A stretch of DNA of 64,000 nt from Nodosilinea sp. PGN35 (GCF_029109325.1 NZ_JAQKQJ010000021.1:240475-304474), one strand, 5' to 3'. Counted from the first letter of the stretch, positions 33,811 to 42,059 are shown. The notes: generated by a model not told the origin, from the letters alone. Program-made: numbers and translations.

Positions 33811-33887
33811 CGTAGGGTGTGTTGTGGCGTTAGCCCAACGCACCGAATCTCTTCAACGGTGCGTCACGTAAACGATCACGCACCTTA
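33811..33887. repeat. Dispersed GTGCGTT-type repeat
   Basis: CGTAGGGTGTGTTGTGGCGTTAG, then CCCAACGCACC, then the inverted pair GGTGCGT (33858-33864) and ACGCACC (33878-33884). This GTAGGGTG...AACGCACC style is a common short dispersed repeat in cyanobacteria. Confidence 0.5.
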
Positions 33888-33904
33888 CAGCTACAGGCAA
33901 AACT

Positions 33905-34591
33905 ATGGATCAAATTCAGATTGGCTTTCTCATTTATCCCGGCGTGATTCAACTCGACGTGATGGGGGCCTATCAGGTGCTGGCTTTTCCGCCCAATACC
34001 GACGTCCATTTAATTGGGAAGACCCTGACCCCCATCGTCAGCAACGAGGGTGTTACTCTGACTCCCACTGTCACGCTGGAAACCTGTCCACCCCTAGATG
34101 TAATCTGCGTGCCCGGCGGCGGCATGGGTCAGGTGGAGGCAATGAAAGACCCGGAAATCCTGGATTTCCTCAAACAGCAAAGCGTCACCGCCCAGTACGT
34201 CACTGGCATTTGCACCGGCTCGATGATTCTGGCGGCGGCGGGATTGTTGCAGGGCTACAAAGCCACCTGTCACTGGGCGTTTCGCGACCAGCTCGCCGCC
34301 CTTGGGGTAGACGTGGTGCCCAAACGGGTGGTGATTGACCGAAACCGCATCACCGGAGCTGGCGTCACCTCTGGCATAGACTTTGGGCTGACGCTCTTAG
34401 GTTTGCTCTGCGGTGAGCCGGTCGCCCAAATGACTCAGTTAATGATGGAATACACCCCTGAACCGCCGTTTGACGCAGGCACCCCTGAAACCGCAGGCGA
34501 GGAGGTTGTGGCAGCGTTGCTCCAGGCTGGAAAGCCTCTGGTCAATGCTTTCTGGACGCAAACCCAGGCATCGGCAGCTCACCTGAGATGA
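33905..34591 (+). CDS. DJ-1/PfpI-family protein (isonitrile-hydratase-like)
   Basis: A 228-residue class I glutamine-amidotransferase-fold protein. The elbow VTGICTGSMILAAAG carries the nucleophile Cys (about residue 101) and GVTSGIDFGLTLL is the following conserved loop; QIGFLIYPGVIQLDVMGAYQVLA is the N-terminal strand with the conserved Asp. This set points to the isonitrile hydratase/ThiJ subgroup; substrate unknown. It is followed after 8 nt by a SnoaL-like gene and likely forms an operon with it and the LanC-like gene. Confidence 0.87.
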   Translation: MDQIQIGFLIYPGVIQLDVMGAYQVLAFPPNTDVHLIGKTLTPIVSNEGVTLTPTVTLETCPPLDVICVPGGGMGQVEAMKDPEILDFLKQQSVTAQYVTGICTGSMILAAAGLLQGYKATCHWAFRDQLAALGVDVVPKRVVIDRNRITGAGVTSGIDFGLTLLGLLCGEPVAQMTQLMMEYTPEPPFDAGTPETAGEEVVAALLQAGKPLVNAFWTQTQASAAHLR

Positions 34592-34599
34592 TGTAATCA

Positions 34600-35076
34600 A
34601 TGACTAACCAGGATATTGTGCTTCAGTTCTACCAGGCCTTCGACGATCGCCAGATTGAGCAGGCCGTAGACCTGTTAGCTCCTAACTTTGTTGGCCACTT
34701 GGCGGGAATGCCTGCGCCGCTGGATAAGGCGCGGTTCCAGCAGTTTGGTCTGTCGTTTGACATGGCCTTCAGTCAAGGGAAACACTGCTTTGATCAGGTA
34801 ATTGTGGCTGATGACAACGTGGTGACCTGCGGCATGTTTACCGCTATCCACAGTGGAAACTTTCAGGGGCTTCCACCCACGGGCAAGCCCATCAGCCTGT
34901 CGATTATGCATATCGATCGGGTTGAGAATGGTCAAATTGTGGAGCACTGGGGCCAGGGGGATGCCCTGGGGCTGATGCAGCAGTTGGGGATTGTCTTTCT
35001 GCCAGGGCCGAAGTTGTTGCTCCCGGTTCTGAAGAATACTACCGCTAAGCTGTTCAAAACATCTCCCCAGAGTTAG
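34600..35076 (+). CDS. SnoaL-like (ester cyclase/NTF2-fold) protein
   Basis: A 158-residue NTF2-fold protein: IVLQFYQAFDDRQIEQAVDLLAPNFVGHLAG at the start, then QGLPPTGKPISLSIMHIDRVENGQIVEHW, the signature of the SnoaL polyketide-cyclase-like group. Such proteins bind small hydrophobic compounds; a specific reaction cannot be given. It starts 8 nt after the DJ-1/PfpI gene stop. No signal peptide. Confidence 0.85.
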   Translation: MTNQDIVLQFYQAFDDRQIEQAVDLLAPNFVGHLAGMPAPLDKARFQQFGLSFDMAFSQGKHCFDQVIVADDNVVTCGMFTAIHSGNFQGLPPTGKPISLSIMHIDRVENGQIVEHWGQGDALGLMQQLGIVFLPGPKLLLPVLKNTTAKLFKTSPQS

Positions 35077-35155
35077 CGTAGAATTCTTTCCAGTAGTGCC
35101 GATGGGGTTGCCACGGTTTGCTGTGGAGATTGTTTCAGAAGTGGGACGATAAAAC

Positions 35156-36358
35156 ATGGCTCTGTTTGATCCCAATCGACACTATCCTCTCGCCCCAATG
35201 GCATGGGATGCCGACGAGGCGCGCCGGGCCACTGCTGCGATCGCATCCGAAACCATCTCCCAACTCCAAAGCAGCCCGCTACTGGCCGGACACCCCCTGG
35301 ACGATCAGTCATTCGGCAGCGATCTGTACTTTGGCAAAGCCGGGGTGCTCTGGGCGATCGATTATTTGCAAACTGTGGGGGCGATCGACACCACCTTTGA
35401 TGTCGCCGCTCACCTGAATGCCACGCTGGAACAAAACCGCCAGCGCTATCCCAAATTCAGCCCCTATCCCGAGCAGTCGTCGTACCTGTTCGGCGAACTG
35501 CCGCTGCTGTTGTTGCAGTACAAGCTGACTCCTTCCGAAGAGACCGCTGAGAAGCTCTTTCAGGCGATTCACAAAAATGACACTCAGCCCATTCGAGAGC
35601 TGATGTGGGGCATCGCAGGCTCCATGCTGGCGGCCTATTTCATGCACCAGTGGACCCAGGAACCGCGATGGCGGGAGGTTTTCCAAACCCAGGCAGACCA
35701 ACTGTTGCAGGAGTGGCAACCCGTTGAGGGCGCGGGTTATTTGTGGACGATAGATCTGTACGGCAGTCAGCAGCAGTGGCTGGGGCCGGTGCATGGGTTT
35801 GCCAGCAACCTGACGCCGCTGCTGGTTGGGCAATCTTTACTGAGCGAGGATGCTTTCCAAGACATCGCGACCAAAGCGATGACCACGCTGGTGCAGACAG
35901 CCCAAACGGAGGATGGCATGGCCAACTGGCCAGCGGTTTACGACCCTGAAACGCTGGGCCAAAAGCCGATGCTGGTGCAGTACTGCCACGGCGCACCGGG
36001 TATGGTGACAGCGCTGGCCATTCTTCCCTTGGGAGTGAACGGCCAGTTCGATCGCATGCTGGAGCAGGGGGGCGAACTCACCTGGCAGGCAGGGCCGCTG
36101 CGAAAGGGCTCGAACCTGTGCCACGGCACGGGCGGCAATGGCTATGCCTTTCTGAAGCTGTTTGTGCGCACGGGCGATGAGATGTGGCTCGATCGCGCCA
36201 GAGTCTTTGCTATGGAGGCGATCGAGCAGTACCAGCTCTCGCAACAGCTCTACCGACAGCTGCGCTACCCGCTGTGGACGGGAGATCTAGGGCTGACCGT
36301 TTACCTGTGGGACTGCCTCCAGGCCCAGGCAAAATTTCCCACTATCGATGTGTTTTGA
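35156..36358 (+). CDS. LanC-like protein
   Basis: A 400-residue protein with the LanC alpha/alpha-barrel repeats. Zinc-site motifs are complete: VQYCHGAPGMV (Cys277, His278) and SNLCHGTGGNGYAFL (Cys322, His323), with GPVHGFASN (His213) and YFGKAGVLWAIDYL as further family blocks. In LanC enzymes these residues bind zinc and activate Cys thiols for lanthionine rings. No LanB/LanM dehydratase, precursor peptide or exporter gene is nearby, so it may act like stand-alone LanCL proteins (glutathione addition to dehydro-amino acids), which is inference. It lies 79 nt after the SnoaL-like gene. Confidence 0.85.
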   Translation: MALFDPNRHYPLAPMAWDADEARRATAAIASETISQLQSSPLLAGHPLDDQSFGSDLYFGKAGVLWAIDYLQTVGAIDTTFDVAAHLNATLEQNRQRYPKFSPYPEQSSYLFGELPLLLLQYKLTPSEETAEKLFQAIHKNDTQPIRELMWGIAGSMLAAYFMHQWTQEPRWREVFQTQADQLLQEWQPVEGAGYLWTIDLYGSQQQWLGPVHGFASNLTPLLVGQSLLSEDAFQDIATKAMTTLVQTAQTEDGMANWPAVYDPETLGQKPMLVQYCHGAPGMVTALAILPLGVNGQFDRMLEQGGELTWQAGPLRKGSNLCHGTGGNGYAFLKLFVRTGDEMWLDRARVFAMEAIEQYQLSQQLYRQLRYPLWTGDLGLTVYLWDCLQAQAKFPTIDVF

Positions 36359-36415
36359 GCCTGTTGTGAGCGGCGACCAGGGAAAAGCAAACCTGGCAGA
36401 TTAATGGAATGTCTG

Positions 36416-37120
36416 CTAAGCGTCGGCTTTAATACCTGCCAGCACTAGGGCGATCGCAGATTCAGTAAACCGCTCGATCGCCTCCGGCGTAAACCACTCA
36501 AATTCAGGCCGCACGTTTCGCATATTGGGCTGAGCATTGAAGTAAAACGTGCAAATCCCCATCGTGTGGTTCACCACCAGCCAGGGATCGACCGGACGAA
36601 ACCTGCCATCTTCAATGCCCCGCTCCACGAGCGCTACCACCCGATTGATGGGGTTATCCCACCCTGTCAGGTGAAAGTACTTCCCCTGGTTCTCCATCGC
36701 CTCGTGCAGCAAGATTCGACCGTAGTAGGGATGGCTCATTTCGTGGGCGATCGCCACCCGAATCACGGTCTTCAGCGCCTCTTCCGGGGGCAGGTGCTCC
36801 AGGTCTAGGTCTCCAAAGGCGTTGGCAAAATCTGCGGCGGGTCGTTCTAGCACCGCCTTGTACAGCTCGTCTTTACTGCCAAAGTAGTAGTAGATCATGG
36901 CCTTGGTGACGCCGGTGCGGGCCGCGATCGCATCCGTTTTGGCTCCTGCAAACCCGAAGCGGGCGAACTCCTCTTCTGCCGCCGCCAAAATTTCCGCTTT
37001 GGTCGCCTCGGCATCTCGGGTCTGCCGAACTGAAGATTGCCCCTTTGTCGCCAATGTCGCTTCATCCCGCCAATCTACCCACTCAGGATACCGCCCGGCC
37101 CAGCCCAGCGACCACCGCAA
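36416..37120 (-). CDS. TetR-family regulator, probable repressor of the psbA paralog
   Basis: A protein of up to 234 residues. The helix-turn-helix is at about 40-88 (TKAEILAAAEEEFARFGFAGAKTDAIAARTGVTKAMIYYYFGSKDELY), followed by a helical ligand domain of the TetR_C type. The start is uncertain: TTG 37120 or, more plausibly, TTG 37054, giving MATKGQSSVRQT. It is divergent from the psbA gene at 37552, and two identical 16-bp operators lie between them on either side of a strong promoter. Regulation of that psbA by this protein is a strong inference from layout. Confidence 0.82.
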   Translation of the reverse strand: MRWSLGWAGRYPEWVDWRDEATLATKGQSSVRQTRDAEATKAEILAAAEEEFARFGFAGAKTDAIAARTGVTKAMIYYYFGSKDELYKAVLERPAADFANAFGDLDLEHLPPEEALKTVIRVAIAHEMSHPYYGRILLHEAMENQGKYFHLTGWDNPINRVVALVERGIEDGRFRPVDPWLVVNHTMGICTFYFNAQPNMRNVRPEFEWFTPEAIERFTESAIALVLAGIKADA

Positions 37121-37169
37121 CAGAAAAAGGAGAAGGCGCTAAAGCTGGTAAATCAGCAGGACCTTTAGC

Positions 37170-37232
37170 GTGGGTTAGGCCCTCCTTTGGCCTGGCCGAA
37201 GTCAAACCCATCGGGCTAAGGGCGTAACCCAC
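37170..37232. repeat. Dispersed repeat with GTGGGTTA/TAACCCAC ends
   Basis: GTGGGTTA (37170-37177) and TAACCCAC (37225-37232) are perfect inverted ends around a 47-nt core that itself can fold (GGCCTGGCC). A MITE-like dispersed repeat is likely. Confidence 0.5.
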
Positions 37233-37327
37233 AGGCGAGCGTTTTGCATCAGAAAGCGATCGGCGTCGGAAGAGTTCACAAGCCTTATTTCGGGGCAATT
37301 CCGGATTTTGAACACAGTAATGCAGCC

Positions 37328-37393
37328 AACTAACAAGTTAGTTAATTGTTGACACGACGAAGTCCTCGCGCTAAATTAACTAACAAGTTAGTT
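37328..37393 (+). promoter_or_regulatory. Promoter of psbA paralog bracketed by two TetR-type operators
   Basis: AACTAACAAGTTAGTT occurs identically at 37328-37343 and 37378-37393 (arms AACTAAC/GTTAGTT, spacer AA). Between them are TTGACA (37349-37354), a 17-nt spacer and TAAATT (37372-37377). One operator touches the upstream side of the -35 and the other the downstream side of the -10. The centres are 50 bp apart, about five helical turns, so both face the same side. Confidence 0.85.
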
Positions 37394-37424
37394 AGTGACG
37401 CTTCTGGCGTTACACCTGGCTCAC

Positions 37425-37519
37425 CTGTTTCAGCCAACTTTCGCTTCTCAATGTCAGGCGTTGTGAGTAGTAGAAAACTGATTTTGAACGCCTGAAGAAT
37501 CGAAGTTTGGCTGAAACAG
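37425..37519. repeat. Long inverted repeat in the psbA leader
   Basis: CTGTTTCAGCCAACTTTCG (37425-37443) pairs with CGAAGTTTGGCTGAAACAG (37501-37519) with one mismatched pair. Inside it, CAGGCGTT (37455-37462) pairs with AACGCCTG (37487-37494). The structure ends 32 nt before the ATG and would fold in the mRNA leader; it could also be a small MITE. Confidence 0.85.
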
Positions 37520-37551
37520 ACAAATTTTGCTGTTTTTTAACGATTATCCCT

Positions 37552-38649
37552 ATGACAACTCTCTTGCAGCGGCGCGACAGCGCCAGTCTGTGGGAGCAGT
37601 TTTGCAGCTGGGTCGTCAGCACCGAAAACCGCCTCTACGTGGGCTGGTTCGGCGTGCTGATGATTCCCACCCTGCTGACTGCGACCACCTGTTTTGTCCT
37701 TGCCTTCATTGCCGCCCCGCCAGTGGATATCGACGGCATTCGCGAGCCTGTGGCAGGCTCCTTGATGTATGGCAACAACATCATTTCGGGGGCGGTGGTG
37801 CCTTCCTCTAACGCCATTGGCCTGCACTTTTACCCAGTTTGGGAAGCGGCTTCGCTGGATGAATGGCTCTACAACGGCGGCCCCTACCAGCTGATCATCT
37901 TCCACTTTTTGCTGGGGGTGTTTGCCTACATGGGCCGCGAGTGGGAACTCAGCTATCGCCTGGGCATGCGCCCCTGGATCTGTGTGGCCTACTCTGCCCC
38001 GGTGGCGGCGGCGACGGCAGTGTTTCTGGTCTATCCCCTGGGTCAGGGCTCGTTTTCGGACGGCATGCCCCTGGGCATTTCTGGCACCTTCAATTTCATG
38101 CTGGTGTTTCAGGCCGAGCACAACATTCTGATGCACCCGTTCCATATGCTGGGGGTGGCCGGAGTGTTTGGCGGAGCGCTGTTCTCCGCCATGCATGGCT
38201 CGCTGGTGACCTCCAGTTTGGTGCGGGAGACCACCGAAATCGAGTCCCAAAACTACGGCTACAAATTCGGTCAGGAAGAAGAAACCTACAACATCATCGC
38301 CGCCCACGGCTACTTTGGCCGGTTGGTGGGACGCACCAATGAGGTCATCCTCGGCGTCAACGCCAACAGCCGCAGCCTGCACTTTTTGCTGGCGGCCTGG
38401 CCAGTAATCGGCATCTGGTTTACCGCACTGGGCATCAGCACGATGGCGTTTAACCTGAATGGGTTTAACTTCAACCAGTCGGTGCTAGATTCTCAAGGGC
38501 GAGTGATTGCCACCTGGGCCGATGTGATCAACCGGGCAAACCTGGGCATGGAGGTAATGCACGAGCGCAACGCCCACAACTTCCCGCTGGATCTGGCTTT
38601 TGGTGAGGCAACCCCTGTGGCACTGAGCCAGGTGGATGTGATTCGCTAG
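37552..38649 (+). CDS. psbA: Photosystem II D1 protein, variant with altered QB-site loop
   Basis: A 365-residue D1. The ATG at 37552 is used because MTTLLQRRDSASLWEQF is the normal start. Residues for water oxidation are all kept: Tyr161, Asp170, Glu189, His190 and, shifted by five, His337, Glu338, His342, Asp347 and Ala349 at the processing site; iron ligand His215 and chlorophyll His198 are present, and Glu130 is the high-light type. Between Leu258 and the NSRSLHF block, the usual IFQYASFN is replaced by VGRTNEVILGVNA (259-271), five residues longer, so Ser264 and Phe265 that hold QB and herbicides are gone. The TetR-controlled promoter and structured leader suggest a conditional paralog. 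Confidence 0.93.
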   Translation: MTTLLQRRDSASLWEQFCSWVVSTENRLYVGWFGVLMIPTLLTATTCFVLAFIAAPPVDIDGIREPVAGSLMYGNNIISGAVVPSSNAIGLHFYPVWEAASLDEWLYNGGPYQLIIFHFLLGVFAYMGREWELSYRLGMRPWICVAYSAPVAAATAVFLVYPLGQGSFSDGMPLGISGTFNFMLVFQAEHNILMHPFHMLGVAGVFGGALFSAMHGSLVTSSLVRETTEIESQNYGYKFGQEEETYNIIAAHGYFGRLVGRTNEVILGVNANSRSLHFLLAAWPVIGIWFTALGISTMAFNLNGFNFNQSVLDSQGRVIATWADVINRANLGMEVMHERNAHNFPLDLAFGEATPVALSQVDVIR

Positions 38650-38679
38650 TCCGAATCTGGTTTTTATAGAATGATTGCT

Positions 38680-38703
38680 GTGCGCCTGCGATCGCGGGCG
38701 CAC
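38680..38703 (+). terminator. Stem-loop after psbA
   Basis: GTGCGCC (38680-38686) pairs with GGCGCAC (38697-38703) around a HIP1-containing loop, 30 nt past the psbA stop. No T run follows, so termination is only probable. Confidence 0.45.
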
Positions 38704-38732
38704 GCTTCAATAAGGGGAATTCATCCAGCCCT

Positions 38733-39299
38733 ATGACGAGCCCCAACTCATCAGATATCATTCTCATTGGTCCGATTGGTACAGGAAAGTCTACGGTTGG
38801 CTCACGGCTGGCGGCCCGGCTGAATCTTCCTCAATGCTCAATGGATGAGTATCGATGGAGCTATTATCAAGAGATTGGCTATGACGAAGAATTAGCTAAT
38901 CACAAGCGGCAAACGGAAGGTTTCTGGGGAATCTATCAGTACTGGAAACCTTTTGAAGCGTACGCAGTTAAGAGATTGCTGTCGGAACACAAAAACTGTG
39001 TAATTGATTATGGGGCGGGGCATTCTGTTTATGAGGATGATGCCCTATTTCAAGACATTCAACAGGTTCTAGCGCCTTATTCAAACATTATCCTTTTATT
39101 GCCTTCGCCAGACTTAGATGAATCAATACAAATTTTGAATGAGCGAAATCAGTATGTATCTGACGGCAGCTTGAATATTAACGAGCATTTTGTGAGACAT
39201 CCTTCAAACTATAGGCTCGCGAAGTTTACGGTGTACACAAAAGCAAAAGCACCTGAAGAAACTTGCAGGGAGATTTTAGAACTGGTGGGCGTCGCATAG
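38733..39299 (+). CDS. P-loop shikimate-kinase-like nucleotide kinase
   Basis: A 188-residue protein with a Walker A GPIGTGKSTV (about 13-22) and the shikimate-kinase-like layout: SRLAARLNLPQCSMDEYRW, a lid-type Arg-rich region, and NIILLLPSPDLDESIQILNERN. It lacks the exact DxxIExxxG motif of AroK, so the substrate is not shikimate; small-molecule or nucleotide kinase is all that can be said. Codon use is AT-richer than its neighbours, which hints at transfer. Confidence 0.7.
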   Translation: MTSPNSSDIILIGPIGTGKSTVGSRLAARLNLPQCSMDEYRWSYYQEIGYDEELANHKRQTEGFWGIYQYWKPFEAYAVKRLLSEHKNCVIDYGAGHSVYEDDALFQDIQQVLAPYSNIILLLPSPDLDESIQILNERNQYVSDGSLNINEHFVRHPSNYRLAKFTVYTKAKAPEETCREILELVGVA

Positions 39300-39432
39300 C
39301 CATAATTTACTGCCACAGGCGTTGTTAGCCTAGAAATTTCGGTGGCGATCGCAGTTACAGGTTTCAGTAGATACAAGGAACCGAAAATAGTTAACATGCT
39401 AAGGATTAGCGCGTTAGCCAACTCCTCCCCGA

Positions 39433-39900
39433 ATGCCCGAGCCTTCTGCCAATGCTGATTTTCTTGCCCAGTGGCGATTTGCCCTGGCCCCGTATAACCT
39501 GGGCTACAAAGTCAAACTCACTTCTCAGCTCATGTATCGGGCATTCCAGGAACGGCTGGAACCCCACGGGCTAACCCCCTTTCACTACCTGGTGCTGTGC
39601 TGCCTGTGGGAAGAGGACGGCCTCTCCACCTCGGGCATTGCCGACAAGCTCAAGCAACTGGGCGCAACCCTCACGGGCGTTGTCGATCGCATGGAAAGCC
39701 GTAACCTGGTCTACCGCGAACGGGACCCCAGCGATCGCCGCATTGTCCGGATCTGGCTCACCGAGGAAGGCAGGCAGCTGATGCAGGTGCTGCTACCCCT
39801 GGGGGCGGAGGTGATCGAGCAAGCCACGGCAAATCTCTCAAAGCCAGACCAGGAAACCCTTTTGCGGCTGTTAGACCAGGTGGCTCAAAACCTGTTGTGA
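39433..39900 (+). CDS. MarR-family regulator
   Basis: A 155-residue MarR protein with a winged helix at about 55-110 (LTPFHYLVLCCLWEEDGLSTSGIADKLKQLGATLTGVVDRMESRNLVYRERDPSDRRIVRIWLTEEG). It precedes a small membrane-protein gene by 146 nt. The 13-bp GCTAA-gga-TTAGC (39398-39410) just upstream is a possible self-operator. Target probably the following membrane protein. Confidence 0.88.
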   Translation: MPEPSANADFLAQWRFALAPYNLGYKVKLTSQLMYRAFQERLEPHGLTPFHYLVLCCLWEEDGLSTSGIADKLKQLGATLTGVVDRMESRNLVYRERDPSDRRIVRIWLTEEGRQLMQVLLPLGAEVIEQATANLSKPDQETLLRLLDQVAQNLL

Positions 39901-40046
39901 TGGGTTGCTGGCGTGGGGATTGCGATTGCGACAAATACTTAATACATTGACTATTAACGCATTGAATAGATTTAGGGCGACCCCTGAACGCTTCCCAGGC
40001 TCAGGGGTCTGCGACTCACAACGGCGATACTTCAAGGAGACTAGCG

Positions 40047-40577
40047 ATGCCCAAGCTCAGCATTCGGCAGAAAAACTGGCTGCTATCGGCCCATATTGGC
40101 TTTGCCGCCCTGTGGACGGGCACGGTTTTGAGCATGTTTCTGCTGTCGCTGCGGAATGCGCAAACGGCAGACCCAGGAGCACTCTATGCCCTCAACTCGG
40201 CTATCAACCTGCTGGATGACTACATCGTGATTCCATCGGCGATCGGCTCGGTGCTGACGGCGACATTTCTGTGCTGGACCACCAACTACGGCTTCACCAA
40301 GTTCTACTGGGTGATTACCAAATGGATTTTGACCACCGGACTGATTATTTTTGGCACATTCTGGCTGTTTCCCTGGGGCAACACTGCCGAAGCTATCTCT
40401 GCCCAGGAAGGCTTGGCCGCATTTCAGAACCCCCTCTACACCTTCGATGCCAGGGGCGTACTCATTGGCGGCGGCATTCAGGCATTTCTGCTGCTGGTAA
40501 TCATCGGTATCTCGGTACTCAAGCCCTGGGGCAGACGACCTACCCAGGCTAAAATGAACGCCAGCATCGATGGCTAA
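40047..40577 (+). CDS. Four-span membrane protein (DUF2269-like)
   Basis: A 176-residue integral membrane protein. Spans at about 12-32 (LLSAHIGFAALWTGTVLSMFLL), 58-78 (VIPSAIGSVLTATFLCWTTNY), 88-108 (VITKWILTTGLIIFGTFWLF) and 140-160 (GVLIGGGIQAFLLLVIIGIS). The His in the first span (SAHIG) and charged TKW are typical of DUF2269-like proteins; function unknown. It follows the MarR gene and is probably its target. Confidence 0.7.
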   Translation: MPKLSIRQKNWLLSAHIGFAALWTGTVLSMFLLSLRNAQTADPGALYALNSAINLLDDYIVIPSAIGSVLTATFLCWTTNYGFTKFYWVITKWILTTGLIIFGTFWLFPWGNTAEAISAQEGLAAFQNPLYTFDARGVLIGGGIQAFLLLVIIGISVLKPWGRRPTQAKMNASIDG

Positions 40578-40734
40578 CAGAAAATCCCGATTCAAAAAAA
40601 TTGGCGTCGCAGAATTGAGGTATGAATTTGGATAGGGGCACCGGCGCAGCCTAGCCGCAGGCTCTATGGCATTTGCCCTTGCGAGAGGCGTTAATTTTTT
40701 GATTTATCCCTGTTCTTAACCATCCCAAACAATC

Positions 40735-41601
40735 ATGCAGGATAGAGCGCACTACTTGCTGGGTTTAGTCAAACGAAGCGTCAAACCCTACGTGGCCAAT
40801 CCGAAAACTAGAGCAGTAATGGTGACTGGCTCGGTAGCAGAAGGGCTGTGCGATGAGTATTCCGACTGCGACGTAATGTTCTACTACGACGAATTGCCCA
40901 CTGAGGCGGAACTGGCGCGATCGCGTCAGCAAAATCCAGGCGCAGAATTAGTTGACATTTTGGGCAACCCTACCGAAGGAGCCGTTGGCGAAACCCTCTG
41001 CATCGACGGGGTAGAATGCCAGTTTGCCCATGCAACCATTGCCCAGTGGGAGCGAGAAATCGCCAGCATTCTGGAAGCCTTTGACATCACCTCCCCCATC
41101 ATGAAAGGCATGAGCGGCACCTTGAACGGCATTCCGCTCTATGGCGAACTGCTGATTCAGCAGTGGAAAGCGCGCATCACTGACTACCCCGATGGCCTGG
41201 CGCAGAAAATGGTGGAGCATTACTTAACCTTCGTCCCAGTGTGGGGCATGCAGGAAAAGCTGGCGAGACGGGATACCACTCTCTGGTATCACCAGATTTT
41301 GGTGGAATCAGCTCAGAACATTCTGGGGGTCTTGTCGGGCCTGAACCGCCTGTATTTCTCAGCCTTTCAGTTTAAGCGGATGGGGCGCTTTGTTGAGCAG
41401 ATGGCGATCGCTCCCGCAGACCTTTCGGCTCGCCTCGAAGGCTTGTTTCTCCAAGAACCTCCGGTTGCAGCCCGTGAGCTTGAAGGTCTGGTGCGAGAAA
41501 CGACAGAATTAGTGAACATTCACATGCCTCAGGTGGATACTGCATTGGCGAAGCGAAAACTTGGGTGGAGACAGCAACCATGGATACCAGCGCCCCATTA
41601 A
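40735..41601 (+). CDS. Nucleotidyltransferase-fold protein
   Basis: A 288-residue protein with a Pol-beta-type nucleotidyltransferase motif, VTGSVAEGLCDEYSDCDVMFYYD (Gly-Ser then Asp-x-Asp, about 31-53), and a third acidic region VECQFAHATI where the usual Asp is not clear. The C-terminal half is helical (HQILVESAQNILGVLSGLNRLYFS). Aminoglycoside/antibiotic adenylyltransferase-like and DUF4037 proteins share this layout; no specific substrate can be claimed. The next gene overlaps its end, so the two are translationally linked. Confidence 0.75.
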   Translation: MQDRAHYLLGLVKRSVKPYVANPKTRAVMVTGSVAEGLCDEYSDCDVMFYYDELPTEAELARSRQQNPGAELVDILGNPTEGAVGETLCIDGVECQFAHATIAQWEREIASILEAFDITSPIMKGMSGTLNGIPLYGELLIQQWKARITDYPDGLAQKMVEHYLTFVPVWGMQEKLARRDTTLWYHQILVESAQNILGVLSGLNRLYFSAFQFKRMGRFVEQMAIAPADLSARLEGLFLQEPPVAARELEGLVRETTELVNIHMPQVDTALAKRKLGWRQQPWIPAPH

Positions 41602-41984
41602 GACCCACGGACCCTGAAATCGAAGCCCATATTCGTGACCAGGAAGCGCGACTGTATGCCGCCATGCTGGCCTCAGATGTGGCCGAGCTAGATGCGCTGG
41701 TTGCCGACGATCTGCTGTTTGTGGGGCCAACCGGGGATTTGGCCACCAAGGAGATGGATCTGGACCTGCACCGCACCGGAGGCACTCGGTTTCACGAGTT
41801 CGTGCCCAAATCGTTAGACATTCGCGTTTGGAGCGACCACTTCGCCTTCGCCACCGCCAAAATCTACTTGAAAGGCGAGTTCTTAGGCAATGCCTTCGCC
41901 GGAGACTATTGCTACACGAGGGTCTGGCGCAACGGAGACAAGGGCTGGCAGATTGCGGGGGGCAGCGTCAGTGCCGTGGGCTGA
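41580..41984 (+). CDS. NTF2-like (DUF4440) protein
   Basis: A 134-residue protein from ATG 41580 (MDTSAPLRPTDPEIEAHI); an in-frame ATG at 41565 is also possible. It overlaps the nucleotidyltransferase gene by 22 nt. NTF2-fold marks: RDQEARLYAAMLASDVAELDALVADDLLFVGPTG and a final YCYTRVWRNGDKGWQIAGGS strand pair typical of DUF4440/nuclear-transport-factor-2-like proteins of unknown ligand. No signal peptide. Confidence 0.8.
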   Translation: MDTSAPLRPTDPEIEAHIRDQEARLYAAMLASDVAELDALVADDLLFVGPTGDLATKEMDLDLHRTGGTRFHEFVPKSLDIRVWSDHFAFATAKIYLKGEFLGNAFAGDYCYTRVWRNGDKGWQIAGGSVSAVG

Positions 41985-42022
41985 CGCGACGGTTTAACGG
42001 CAAATACAAGGATGCAGACCAC

Positions 42023-42059
42023 TTGACAATCACAAATTACGGGTTATATGTATATACAT
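42023..42059 (+). promoter_or_regulatory. Promoter and MarR-type operator
   Basis: TTGACA (42023-42028) and an 18-nt spacer lead to TATGTA (42047-42052). The perfect palindrome ATGTATATACAT (42048-42059) covers the -10. The same 12-mer recurs at 42542-42553. Confidence 0.75.

Noticed and set aside
35156..36358. Lanthipeptide biosynthesis cluster
   Set aside because: No LanB/LanM enzyme, leader-peptide gene or ABC exporter lies nearby; only the LanC-like gene is present.
36416..38649. psbA variant as chlorophyll f synthase (ChlF) or rogue D1
   Set aside because: Both those types lose Mn-cluster ligands; here Asp170, Glu189, His332, Glu333, His337, Asp342 and Ala344 equivalents are all present.
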